The notes beneath the pieces were generated by a model. The model was not told where the DNA came from and did not search any database. It was given only the letters and a program-made list of their open reading frames with translations. Positions 54,301-61,922 of a DNA stretch of 64,000 nucleotides are shown piece after piece. The stretch comes from Olivibacter jilunii (GTDB lineage Bacteria > Bacteroidota > Bacteroidia > Sphingobacteriales > Sphingobacteriaceae), in assembly GCF_900607235.1 (NCBI RefSeq), contig NZ_LR027849.1, positions 62,001 to 126,000 on the forward strand, in the 5' to 3' direction. Within the stretch, counting starts at the first letter, position 1; each line of letters begins with the position of its first letter. The translations under genes and the position numbers were made by a program.

Positions 54301-57300
54301 AGACTGCTGATGGAAAAATCCTGACTAAGGCTAACGGATGCAAGCATAGGATTTCCATTTAATAGGTAAAGGTTGGCCTGGAGGAAAATTGCAGCAAGAA
54401 GTTCGATCCGCCCGGATACTTGTAGTTCCAGTTGTTTTTCCTTCCGTGTTTCTGTTTGAAAATAATATAGTACATCGAGCCCGAGGTCGCGCAGTACAAA
54501 TACCGGTGGCAAGTTCTCTGGAAACAACTGGATCGTGACACTCGTATCGGGCGTGGTGGTTAAGGTGAAATGGGTTTGATCTTTATTTACCAGTAAATTG
54601 CCTATAAAAGCATAAGTTTCTCCAAATACTTGAAAACTAATCGTTCCGTTGAGTTTAAATTCAGTTGACGCGGTTTGTGTGTACTCCAGAAGGACGCCGG
54701 GATCTTCGTTAGCTCCACTGAACTGAACGATGCCGGAAATGATGGAAAACGGAGCGATTACGGCCCGAAAAATAGTTTTTGCTGAACCTTGATTGGGTTC
54801 GGCTTGGGTTGAGATAAAAGCATAGAGCGTCACGTCCAGGCCACTTGTGCTATCTGCATCTAGTTGTGTAAATACGGCAAAAAGTGGCCCGGTAAAGAGC
54901 AGTTGCGCGTAAAGATGGACTCCTTTTTCTAAGGTGTCGGTTGGTAAGTTACCCTGTTTTATCGGATTTTGAACGGTACCCGGTTTGTTGTTGATGCTTA
55001 GTATTTGGTCAACCTGCTGAACCAGATCTGCTACAGACGGCAGGGTATAGCTTGTGATGGCGATACTGGCATTTCTTACAAGTAAAATGTTATCAATGGG
55101 TGCAAGCGCACTGAAAAGACTGGAAAATTTAAAATTTTCTGCCAAAGCGAAGGCGAAAAGATAACCACGTTCATCGCCATCTGCTGTTTTCTGCGCAAGT
55201 AGTATGGCATCGCCGAAATTGGCGATGGCACCGTATAGGAAAAATTGGTTTTGTGTTTGGTTAAAATATACAACGGCTTGGGCGTAATTGACTGCCTGCA
55301 TGTCATTGGGCGTAAGTACTGACCAGCTGGTTTGGTCAGTATCCGGTTGATCTGCCACTAATCCATCGCCGAAAGTGCTTATCTGTAAGGAAGCAATCTC
55401 ATTTACGGTTAGGGTACCGGTAAAAATGGTGTCTATGCCCGCAGAGCCAAGTTGCAAAGTAAGCAGCACTTGAAGGCTGTTCATATCCAAGAGCGCACGC
55501 AAATTAGCTTTATAGAAGTTTTTATTGGCGGGATCTTCGGGTTCGAGGCTTTTTAAGGCCACTTCGGCATCTAAACCAAACATCTTTAGTTCCAATCCTA
55601 AAAACGGTACGGTCCAATCGGCCGTCTGGTTGTTCGCAGGCGGCGTAGAGGGCATAACGATAATTGACCCGCTGGCTTGAAAGTTACCGGTTTCGGGGGT
55701 CATACGACCTTCTAACGTTCTAATGGTAAGGGTAGGCAAGCCAATCGAATTTGGAATTACAAATAGCTCGTTGAGGTGTATTGCCTGCAAAAATGCATCG
55801 AAGTTAAAACGCTCTTCGCTCAGTAAGCTAGCGGTAAATACCCAATGCGGTGCCTCTGAACTGTAATCTGCCGTAAAAACAATGGGTGCGCTAGATACAA
55901 AAAGCGTTACGCCGAGATGCATTGTAAGTGTGCTATGATTGGGATCTTCCGGCACTACTTGTACACTTGATTCAATACGGGCATTATCGAACACTAGAAG
56001 ATTACCTATTGCATGCCATGGAGCACTGTTAACAATCGTGAAGTCGATCTTTTCAACTATTTCTGTGGTGATATTGAAGCTAATGTTTAACGCGGTGAGA
56101 TCAAAACCTTTCCCAAAGGGCATAAACGTTTCTGGAATGTATTCGACCACCACAGCAGGCAGCATCCAATTGGCAAGATCGCTTAGTCCGGGTAGATGGA
56201 TCGTGTCTTTTACCGCTAATGTAAATTGCCAGTTTTTCGCTAAATCATCCCGATACGCCTGTATCCATATAGCGTTGTTGAAAATATGGACAAAGGCATT
56301 GAAGGTGCCGGTACTGTTATACCCTTTGTCTTCTTGACTTATATTCAATGAGGCATATACGCTAGAGAAACTGAGGAAATCAGGCAGTACCACCCAGTCT
56401 TGTTTGCCCTTCAATGCAAATTGAAAATTTTTAATGTTAGCCGGTTGGGGCATAAATTGGATGCGCAACTGCGTTAAGCTAAAATTGCCAAAAGTATTGA
56501 AGCTGGCGGGTAACCCATCGGAAGATCCGCCAATTAATTTTAATAATTCGCCTATACCTGGAAACTCGATCGTGCTACCGGGTTTTAGGCTAATGGTCCA
56601 ACCCGTTTCACCTGCAGGAATGGGCATGCTTATCTCCATGTCTGCCACCGTACCTATCTTCATGAAGCCGTGTAGTAAGCCGGTGATGGTATAGTTAGCC
56701 GCTACATCTACGAACATATTAACGTCCCAACCATATACTTCGAAATCGGCTAAAATTTTCCAGCTTCCGATTTGAGAGAGGTCGAAGCTGACAGAAGACA
56801 GTGCCGGCGTAAAGGGATTGAAGGCAATTGCAATTTCATTGATGGCAATATTGAGCGAGCTATCTACCAAGCCTTCGGGGAGCGGTGCCAAAATATCTTG
56901 TTCCGAATGTCCTCCTTGCGGCCATATAAAGTTTGCTAGGTCAGTTAAGGTTGGTAGCTGCACATTGTCTGCGCTAATGCGGAGTGTCCAATTGCCTTCC
57001 AGCGGAATTTGCATAACAACTTTCAGATTGGTAACACTGCCAATGGCAATTTCGCCGCTCACGAAGGCCTGCAGAATAAAAGGCGCTGGATTATCTTCTG
57101 AAGGCACGAACGTGGTGCTCAGGCCGAATTGAAAACCGCCCACTGCAATATTGGGGCTAGTCAATATCTGCCAGTACCGGGCTGTGCCATCTTCATTAGG
57201 CAAGAAAGTAATGGCTGCAAAAAATTGGGCCCATAGTTGTGTACTGGGATCAAATTGGATGTAGTTACCGCCCACATGTAGTTGCAGCAAACTGGTGAGA

Positions 57301-58874
57301 GAAGGCGGGAAGATACCGGATAGCGCATTCCCTCCCGCCAACCGAATGGCATCTTCCATCGTGGCCAGCTGAATCCCTTCTGTTGTGTCGTTACTTAAAT
57401 ACCAGTTGGTATTGGCTGCATTCGGAAGGGTTAATTTGGCCGGATAGTTGAAGGATGCTGATAGGGTATACATACCGGATACAAAAGCGGTATTCACCAC
57501 CTGATTTGCTGCGGCCACCTCGCTGCTTAGCGAAAGGATAGGAGATACCAAGGTGGCTGCTTCTAAACCTATTGGTGCAATAGATAAGGTGCCGGCCAAT
57601 TCGCTGTTCATGCGCAATTGGTAACCATCACTCTTTTGTGTTACCTTACCGCGTAAGGCAAGAGCATCTTCTGTCGTGTATATATTGCGAAGTACCGCTA
57701 ATGAGCCCTCGTTCAGTGATGCAACCCAATACAGGTTAAGCCCGGGATCGAGCGCACCTATCGGCGCCACGTTCTGTTGCGCATAGGAGCTGGCAATCAT
57801 GGCTTTTTCTGACAGTATTAGTCCATCAAAGAGTTCGCTCTGTGTTTGCGGGAAACTAGTGGATGGCAACCAATCGTCCGGAAGTGGACTTATGTGTAAG
57901 GTGAAATCGAGCCGCTGATTATCGGTCTCTACCACTTGAATCCGGATTGGCTGATTTGTTAGGTTATAAATTTGGGTATCGCCGTTTATGGTAAGCTGAT
58001 CTCTCGTCTGTTCTAGTGATGCATTGCTAAGTTGCAGCGTCTGAGCAAATACCGCCGCATCAAACAATGGAGCTACGACATCGCCGAAATCTGTGTCGAA
58101 TATAGTAAGTTGACCGTCCTTCAACCGTTCATTCAACGTAATGTAAAGTTGATCTAGGAGGTCGAGCGTTGTAGGCACTTCTACAGCTACGGGATAGGTG
58201 AAATTTTCTTTTTGGTACGTTCCTTTAAGGTAAGCTAAGTTGAGCGCTTGCTCGTTACCCGATTGAAGGAGTAGAGTGGTAGTGGTTAGCTGCAAATTAA
58301 TCGGTTGCTCTAAATGCGCTTGTAGGCTTACTTGAGTAGCTGCCTCGCCTGTCTGGATCATCCCTCGCAAGGCTACCGTTTGTATGGCTGTGTTTAATTG
58401 TTGCAGACTGGCCAAAGCTGCGGTGGTCGTGCTGTTTGAGATGAAATTTAAACCAGCTTCCAAATTAGCTGAAGGAAGTTCAATGGCGTGTGCGTAGGAA
58501 CAGCCAATAAGCCAGGTTTGCTGTAAATCGAGATTGTCAAAGTACGTGTTCTGCAAATCTGGAAAGCTATCGGGAAAACTCCATCCCGTTAAGGCTTCCT
58601 GATGCTGAATACTAAATTGGAGAGTTTCATTTTTTTCGATAACAGTGAGTTGCGCTTGTAAGGAGCTTGACAAGTTCCAAAGCGCCGCTTGTCCGGTGAC
58701 CAGCAAAGGGCTTCCTTCGGGACTTATGCTAGTAGCCGTAAAATTTAGAGTATCAGTATTTAATGTAGACAAAAAGATCTGGCTGTTAGCGCCAAAATCT
58801 GCTGCATATATAGCAAGCTTTCCGTCGGAAAGGCGTTCCTGTAAGGTAGTTCTAAAAGTGTCTAAAAGTCCCAT
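48327..58874 (-). CDS. Giant 3515-residue protein: beta-repeat half, twin Hint domains, FN3-like array, FBA domain, Ig-like tail
   Basis: One uninterrupted frame from ATG 58874. Residues 1-1725 are beta-rich with two related N-terminal repeats (LQERLSDGKLAIYAADFG at 11, LNERLKDGQLTIFDTDFG at 247) and then units of about 130-160 residues marked by LPTLTDLANFIWP (640), FPGIGELLKLIGG (771) and LPGLSDLANWMLP (894). Residues 1873-1924 are Ala/Gly-rich and hydrophobic. Hint domain 1 spans Cys1925-Asn2066 and Hint 2 Cys2071-Asn2212, each with TAEH and C-terminal HN. Residues 2226-3068 form an FN3-like array, 3073-3240 match the F-box-associated (FBA) domain, and two Ig-like domains occupy 3266-3386 and 3396-3513. 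There is no classical signal peptide. It is last in an operon with an exported metallo-beta-lactamase-fold protein. A self-processing, surface or secreted glycan-binding role is inference. Confidence 0.9.
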   Translation of the reverse strand: MGLLDTFRTTLQERLSDGKLAIYAADFGANSQIFLSTLNTDTLNFTATSISPEGSPLLVTGQAALWNLSSSLQAQLTVIEKNETLQFSIQHQEALTGWSFPDSFPDLQNTYFDNLDLQQTWLIGCSYAHAIELPSANLEAGLNFISNSTTTAALASLQQLNTAIQTVALRGMIQTGEAATQVSLQAHLEQPINLQLTTTTLLLQSGNEQALNLAYLKGTYQKENFTYPVAVEVPTTLDLLDQLYITLNERLKDGQLTIFDTDFGDVVAPLFDAAVFAQTLQLSNASLEQTRDQLTINGDTQIYNLTNQPIRIQVVETDNQRLDFTLHISPLPDDWLPSTSFPQTQSELFDGLILSEKAMIASSYAQQNVAPIGALDPGLNLYWVASLNEGSLAVLRNIYTTEDALALRGKVTQKSDGYQLRMNSELAGTLSIAPIGLEAATLVSPILSLSSEVAAANQVVNTAFVSGMYTLSASFNYPAKLTLPNAANTNWYLSNDTTEGIQLATMEDAIRLAGGNALSGIFPPSLTSLLQLHVGGNYIQFDPSTQLWAQFFAAITFLPNEDGTARYWQILTSPNIAVGGFQFGLSTTFVPSEDNPAPFILQAFVSGEIAIGSVTNLKVVMQIPLEGNWTLRISADNVQLPTLTDLANFIWPQGGHSEQDILAPLPEGLVDSSLNIAINEIAIAFNPFTPALSSVSFDLSQIGSWKILADFEVYGWDVNMFVDVAANYTITGLLHGFMKIGTVADMEISMPIPAGETGWTISLKPGSTIEFPGIGELLKLIGGSSDGLPASFNTFGNFSLTQLRIQFMPQPANIKNFQFALKGKQDWVVLPDFLSFSSVYASLNISQEDKGYNSTGTFNAFVHIFNNAIWIQAYRDDLAKNWQFTLAVKDTIHLPGLSDLANWMLPAVVVEYIPETFMPFGKGFDLTALNISFNITTEIVEKIDFTIVNSAPWHAIGNLLVFDNARIESSVQVVPEDPNHSTLTMHLGVTLFVSSAPIVFTADYSSEAPHWVFTASLLSEERFNFDAFLQAIHLNELFVIPNSIGLPTLTIRTLEGRMTPETGNFQASGSIIVMPSTPPANNQTADWTVPFLGLELKMFGLDAEVALKSLEPEDPANKNFYKANLRALLDMNSLQVLLTLQLGSAGIDTIFTGTLTVNEIASLQISTFGDGLVADQPDTDQTSWSVLTPNDMQAVNYAQAVVYFNQTQNQFFLYGAIANFGDAILLAQKTADGDERGYLFAFALAENFKFSSLFSALAPIDNILLVRNASIAITSYTLPSVADLVQQVDQILSINNKPGTVQNPIKQGNLPTDTLEKGVHLYAQLLFTGPLFAVFTQLDADSTSGLDVTLYAFISTQAEPNQGSAKTIFRAVIAPFSIISGIVQFSGANEDPGVLLEYTQTASTEFKLNGTISFQVFGETYAFIGNLLVNKDQTHFTLTTTPDTSVTIQLFPENLPPVFVLRDLGLDVLYYFQTETRKEKQLELQVSGRIELLAAIFLQANLYLLNGNPMLASVSLSQDFSISSLIGNLVGNGQAWPTDFFDIVFKANSDQSPSRVYYYDAQADPAHFAGNGFVNGYNLEATIDLTFLYTISLQLRINVQKDIGMEASLGLSGPISIFILELAGKQKANEGNKQYISGPLLTLNTKAETPVFGFATGFNFFEYPFGTADISIGSKSLSNGRTETKIGAKLTADEAVPIFGNLSIDFTYCQSEGFVVNNWPSFTQLYESIQKIIDIADEVSKLMKATDPTFVCGAIVDLVADVAYSNQFTMTPSFDTVEDEGGEYTLYFVLDGQFSVLVANQQVSTIDFPDTVRIPLPDNTSFDDLGNYIAAALKESASSFVKSLVNNGAQWAQLAAVLFVEQAAELAAQWLCEGLIDALTAEAIAAGAAAVTSAGGVAALAAGGAAAAAAITAGAVAAAAIFSSCFTAGTEVILADGSVKPIELIGIGDQLLGYDGQINTVVAYDRPLLGKRKLYAFNDGPFFVTAEHPFLTETGWKAIDPEATKRENPNLPVTKLEGGDKLLLANGQRLVLSLIRSVEADFHTPLYNFKLSGNNTYFANKLLAHNKGSTCFIAGTQVLLIDGSTKPIEQVQLGDKLLGMDGQINEVIGFDHPLLGNRKLYALNKGDYFVTAEHPFYTTEGWKAIDPLATAAENPSLQVGMLEVGDILALINGKQEELLSIDSTEADPLTPLYNFLLTGNNSYHANGYLVHNKGGGGGNDPDPEKPSFASPPLSLAGTTLTAQWNGASYAVGYELAFYDPNGQQIGTIQQFGMNTYQGSETISLQFNGGSYRADLRSTRDSKKSDWVSVTIPKLADPHDVQLSYTPNDDKLAISWAQDGATNFEITVFNTADGMACWQSPAQTSPITTTTENWVPGTYAAKVTATKQHNAEVVPSQSVQSGNTMQKLHAVSAFTLAANQQSLQASWQDSQTGVDHYLLEVIQGTDKQQYSIPKDDRNYSVDTYNLAAGNVNAILWAIGNGVNTINAPAATSNNLSKLASPETVGSMLDKQAGYIQCNWSAVDGVVTYAVRVVDEKEASVCYVDNIAPNTLQSDISLTSLQGSGTSLTVQVKACGNAQILDGNPTSSPENINRAIMPSAPTLSIVDGKVVTDWEQVNPNQGYTANLYSSEELADTSSFATDQNHWEILPDLFDGDIGPFSARVLTLADAQTINSGLSASSNMVERQATPQEVQLSWLISATAEEDGPGGAKITTTQELRVSWAQTEPSVQILVEVQEVDTPTVLARRTVSGTSNSCSWPADGLPSLPNGIYRAWAQILGDANKLNSLPGESDPVTIINLPAPSLQALLIKDGNEIQAELAQLSKEATGYEAQLLADATPLGEIIPMQLAESDPPKYQANFTIPDETGNTFTVQARAIKEGYAPSAWQPAPNTVARLAATEPASLSLTANKLSATLSQEVANATAYWAQLVIDGTPSNEATQMVKEDNIGYTASYTLDTSVAGKDIQVRTHATASNFIDSIWTLSDVIHYNPIETPQAPLLSLAGDTLKIIPQDQWLAATHYEAQLVDPNNGMPLNPQPPIQYDEQGAKVLLSDLKADTAYIARIRALNPAPPQLLQNGDASADFSGWNILENGGNGWAIEDGPAKSCPGTTSQHNFVTSYLWCKKAQTIDLIANGFTAAQLDEAPLITVADWISSRSDCNGIYRMYIELRDTNNQAIARFDSGEVIAPSTPDWVYKWERIAHQFTDYGKGVRSVYFEHSGKDTKFWRGHYGSKMTGAVVYLTLPYPGAPGPWSALSEPIITPAAGNPASLSIVAGNNQAVPRTNLTHIPGGQAFFQPLIIAVRDDKGVGVPGVEVTFSVGEFPKSMAVQIDPGGAAKTVKILTDSSGFARLEKLSGNSVICYYDQGDFTIIAAGFGQAQTYSLTVLPTPPLPPLPNAKLTIISGNDQKLARTAGGGGPISAKFTPMVVLVTDEHDRPIANAYVSLGPFEQPTGMAVQVDPSGAYPTMVQTDQNGIARFEKFYGGYSVYAYYAIGRFSVKAGVNEGPAVTFTCEVTA

Positions 58875-58892
58875 GGTTTATAATTGAGATGA

Positions 58893-60164
58893 CTACAGAT
58901 AAGGTACGAGTTGACTGCCCGGATTTTGGTGACTGATAAATGCTTGAACGGTCTGCAAAAACTGTTGCCTGTCTATAGCTAACAAAGGTTCAGTATGGAA
59001 GGTAGTATCAAGCCATTGTTCGTTTCCCGAGATGATATAATTGTATTGTTTAGTTAACACTACGCGGAACCCATCGAAAACTTTTAAGTGATAAAGCTTG
59101 GTATCGGCATTATAGATGGTAGCACAGGCATAAGTGTCGTAGCGAAGTGATAAGCGAAATTTTTCAATCGATAGATTCTTAATGTAATATCCATATCGGC
59201 TACTTAATTCACCGTTTAAAGCGTTCAAATCTGGCCTACCATATATCAATTGTGCTTCTTCCCATTCTTCCTGCAGGTCGTCATCTAACACTGCGTAATA
59301 GGTTGTTTGCCCATCATTCCAAACCGCAAGGAATGTTTTAGAGCGTATGCTTCTATTAGCTTTTTCCGCGAAACTCTCATAACTAATTAAAAAATAAGAG
59401 ATGCCATTTATGGTTTGTGTGTTTTTTATTTGAGCGTTGTTGGGAATAATCCCCTGATCTGCAAGATATGTCTTAATAAAGGGAGCCTGGAACGGAACAA
59501 TTGCTGGAATAGCCGTTCCCCTGAGCGTCGATAAATCAAGTGTGTTGAAATAAGTTAGATTGTTGAAGTCTACCGGCAGCCCTTGATAGCTCAATGCGGT
59601 CTCTAAGGTCATGAAGGCGCAGAGATTATCATTCCCTTTACGCGTAATGCCTGCTGGATTATAGCGTGTGTATCCTCCGTAAAGTTGCGGATACTTGTAA
59701 AGCTGCGGTAAAGTTAGTTGTGGATCGTCTTGTAGGGCCCACAAGGGATACTCCGGGAACCATAAATTTTTGAGAGGATTATCGTATTGCTTGGGAATAT
59801 TCATCCATTTTAAAAGCTCGGGTGCATGCGATTGCGAATTGAATTGATTAGTGAAAAGGAAGGGGCTTGTCGGATCTTTCAGTTGAAAGGGCGTTTGCAA
59901 ACCGTTGATCAAAAAATCGCTTACTTGAATAAAACAGATCTGGTCGTAAGCTTGGTCTCGCGCCAAAGGCGATAAAGAGGGATCAAAAAAGGCTTTGATG
60001 GTGTAGGTAAGGTCGTCTAAACGAGTAAATCCGACTACCAACGGGTTGGAGGAGCCGCCAAAGGTCTGCGCGGTTTGGCCAATCCGGATCGCTGAGGTCC
60101 CTTGACCCTCGTATACACCGGTAACTACTTTGTATCCATTTGCGGTACTTAACGTTAATGCCAT
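58893..60164 (-). CDS. Uncharacterised 423-residue protein of the giant-protein operon
   Basis: A clean ATG-started frame sits 18 bp after the metallo-beta-lactamase gene and 18 bp before the giant gene. No signal peptide or membrane helix is visible. The N-terminal part (MALTLSTANGYKVVTGVYEG, VVGFTRLDDLTYTIKAFFD) looks like a beta-sandwich. The middle has an aromatic, Pro-rich segment (KNLWFPEYPLWALQDDPQLT) and a Cys within NLCAFMTLETALSYQGL. The rest is mixed alpha/beta (SYFLISYESFAEKANRS). I do not recognise a family. The fixed spacing to the giant gene points to a functional partner, for example a chaperone, adaptor or enzyme acting on it. Confidence 0.75.
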   Translation of the reverse strand: MALTLSTANGYKVVTGVYEGQGTSAIRIGQTAQTFGGSSNPLVVGFTRLDDLTYTIKAFFDPSLSPLARDQAYDQICFIQVSDFLINGLQTPFQLKDPTSPFLFTNQFNSQSHAPELLKWMNIPKQYDNPLKNLWFPEYPLWALQDDPQLTLPQLYKYPQLYGGYTRYNPAGITRKGNDNLCAFMTLETALSYQGLPVDFNNLTYFNTLDLSTLRGTAIPAIVPFQAPFIKTYLADQGIIPNNAQIKNTQTINGISYFLISYESFAEKANRSIRSKTFLAVWNDGQTTYYAVLDDDLQEEWEEAQLIYGRPDLNALNGELSSRYGYYIKNLSIEKFRLSLRYDTYACATIYNADTKLYHLKVFDGFRVVLTKQYNYIISGNEQWLDTTFHTEPLLAIDRQQFLQTVQAFISHQNPGSQLVPYL

Positions 60165-60182
60165 GATAATTGGTGTTACTGA

Positions 60183-61604
60183 TTATTTAAAATAGACGAG
60201 GTCTGCATTGTTGGTTTTCACTTCGTGGCACTCCATCTTAATATTCCCCTCGGCATTTGGGGTGCGCATTACGTGACTTACCATAGTGCCCGGTAGTTCG
60301 CCGTTCCAGAAAACGGTAAACCTGCTTTTTTGCTCAATATCCTCGTCATTAACAATCACCACGATATCGCCTGCAATAACGCCATTGCTTTTGGCGGGAT
60401 TTCCTATATTGACGCGTGCTGAGTCGGTAAAGCCATCCATTAAAGAAGTAAGAAAATAGCGTTGAAGGGAGTTGTCAACTGAATCAGGTGTGATACCTGT
60501 CCAGCTAGAGATATCCCATTTAGGGTAAATATGCGTGTCCAACGCTTCGATTACTTCTTCATTGGGATGTCCATGTTTATCACCACAGGAGATAAGACCG
60601 GTTATCGGTTTAATTAAGCTTAGAAAATACTCACTGGTGCTGATGGTACTGCCATGATGACTCAGCTTAAAGGAACAGACATGTCCCTTGGTAACATCAT
60701 TGCCGTTATGGACCCATTTGAAGTTCGATTGATCGTTAGCCTTTAACGCTTCTGCTAATGGGGATTCCATATCGATATAACCCCCACTTTTCCAACCACC
60801 AAGGTCACCTGCGCTGTAGAAACGAAAATTACCATATTGCAAGATCCAAGCTAAGCCCAGATCGTTCTGATTGCTTCCTGACCGTGGTGCCGGTTTTGTG
60901 GTGGTATCACCGAGAACGTAGTTGTTGGTGGCTACACACAGTAGTTGGATCTGTTTTTTGCCCGTACCGAATAAATTGAGTGTTGTGGCTAAATTGGTGG
61001 TGTTTCGTGTCATAGGCGCTTTGGTTACCGCTTTTACGTACTTGCCATAAACACTGGGTGATTTATTGGAGGTGGTTGAGCTTGGGAGCGGCTTTACCAG
61101 CCCCCGATCCCAGGAGCCTTTATTTGAATTGAAGTTTACAAGGACACCGGGTAAACCGCCTATATGATCCTGATGGTAATGTGAAGCAATCATATAGTTC
61201 AGCGAGTCGATCCCCATTTTGGTCATATAGAAGTTGATTTTGTTCGCTTGCTTACTGCCGTCGCCTCCGTCAATTAACACGGCATTAACGACAGTACCAT
61301 TCAGCGAAACGCTGCTGTCTACCGCTAATTGAAGCATATCGGTACGATCGGCTGGGACTGTTTGCCCGGCAGCTATAATCGCCTGCCTCACTTTGGCTGT
61401 GTCTCTAACGACTACGAGTGCGGCGTCACCGTGCCCCACACTCATCTGGTGGATCTCCAGCGTTTGAGCGGTTGTTTTTGCCAGATTGAGTATAGTGAGA
61501 AGCAAAGAAAGCATCATAACCTTTCCTTGGTTGGGAAAAGATGGATTGAGCATGCATCTACAGAAAACCTGCATACAAAGGCGTAGATTAATTTTGATTG
61601 TCAT
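60183..61604 (-). CDS. Exported metallo-beta-lactamase-fold protein, ComEC-like
   Basis: I start at the ATG at 61604 (473 residues). The longer frame to 61745 runs through non-coding-looking sequence. A signal segment (MMLSLLLTILNLAKTTAQ) precedes the metal-binding fold. Key motifs are SVGHGDAALVV, the HxHxDH site in ASHYHQDHIGG, SAGDLGG and LSHHGS. The GHGDA and HHGS pattern is that of the ComEC/Rec2 C-terminal domain and related secreted hydrolases. A phosphodiesterase or nuclease is therefore likelier than a beta-lactamase, although substrate is unknown. First gene of the operon with the 423-residue protein and the giant. It could supply a processing or degradative activity in the periplasm or outside the cell. 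Confidence 0.88.
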   Translation of the reverse strand: MTIKINLRLCMQVFCRCMLNPSFPNQGKVMMLSLLLTILNLAKTTAQTLEIHQMSVGHGDAALVVVRDTAKVRQAIIAAGQTVPADRTDMLQLAVDSSVSLNGTVVNAVLIDGGDGSKQANKINFYMTKMGIDSLNYMIASHYHQDHIGGLPGVLVNFNSNKGSWDRGLVKPLPSSTTSNKSPSVYGKYVKAVTKAPMTRNTTNLATTLNLFGTGKKQIQLLCVATNNYVLGDTTTKPAPRSGSNQNDLGLAWILQYGNFRFYSAGDLGGWKSGGYIDMESPLAEALKANDQSNFKWVHNGNDVTKGHVCSFKLSHHGSTISTSEYFLSLIKPITGLISCGDKHGHPNEEVIEALDTHIYPKWDISSWTGITPDSVDNSLQRYFLTSLMDGFTDSARVNIGNPAKSNGVIAGDIVVIVNDEDIEQKSRFTVFWNGELPGTMVSHVMRTPNAEGNIKMECHEVKTNNADLVYFK

Positions 61605-61699
61605 AATTTGAGAAAATATGTGTAATAATATGAAAAAATGTGTGAAAAACACTGATTTACTTCTATTATTAGCGATGGTAATTACATTAAGCTTAAAGC

Positions 61700-61912
61700 G
61701 TGAGACCTGCAGAAATTGCATTAGCGTGGCTACCGGCACATACATTTTTTATTGTGCCTATTCCCAGTACATCGAAATTGCTCCGCTTGCAGGAAAACCT
61801 TGGAGTTGTTGAGTTTTGCTTGATACACGAGGAGCTAAGCAATATCAATAAGGCATTAGCAGTATTAAAACTACAGACGGTACAGATACAGCAAGCAAGT
61901 GGCTCGACGTAA
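61700..61912 (+). pseudogene. C-terminal remnant of an aldo/keto reductase gene
   Basis: The plus-strand frame reads PAEIALAWLPAHTFFIVPIP, then STSKLLRLQENLGVVEFCLI, then HEELSNINKALAVLK. This is the conserved end of aldo/keto reductases (TPAQIALAWLLA..., IVPIPGTTKLxRLEENLGA, LTxEDLxEI). Everything upstream of the fragment (about 250 residues, with the catalytic Tyr) is missing, and the preceding bases are AT-rich and non-coding. Only the last 70 or so codons survive, read against the flanking minus-strand genes. The loss implies a deletion or insertion event exactly at the upstream boundary of the giant-protein operon. Confidence 0.8.
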
Positions 61913-61922
61913 AGGCTAATTG

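Noticed and set aside
61605-61745. N-terminal extension of the metallo-beta-lactamase protein to 61745
   Set aside because: It would read antisense through the aldo/keto reductase remnant and place about 75 residues before the signal segment.
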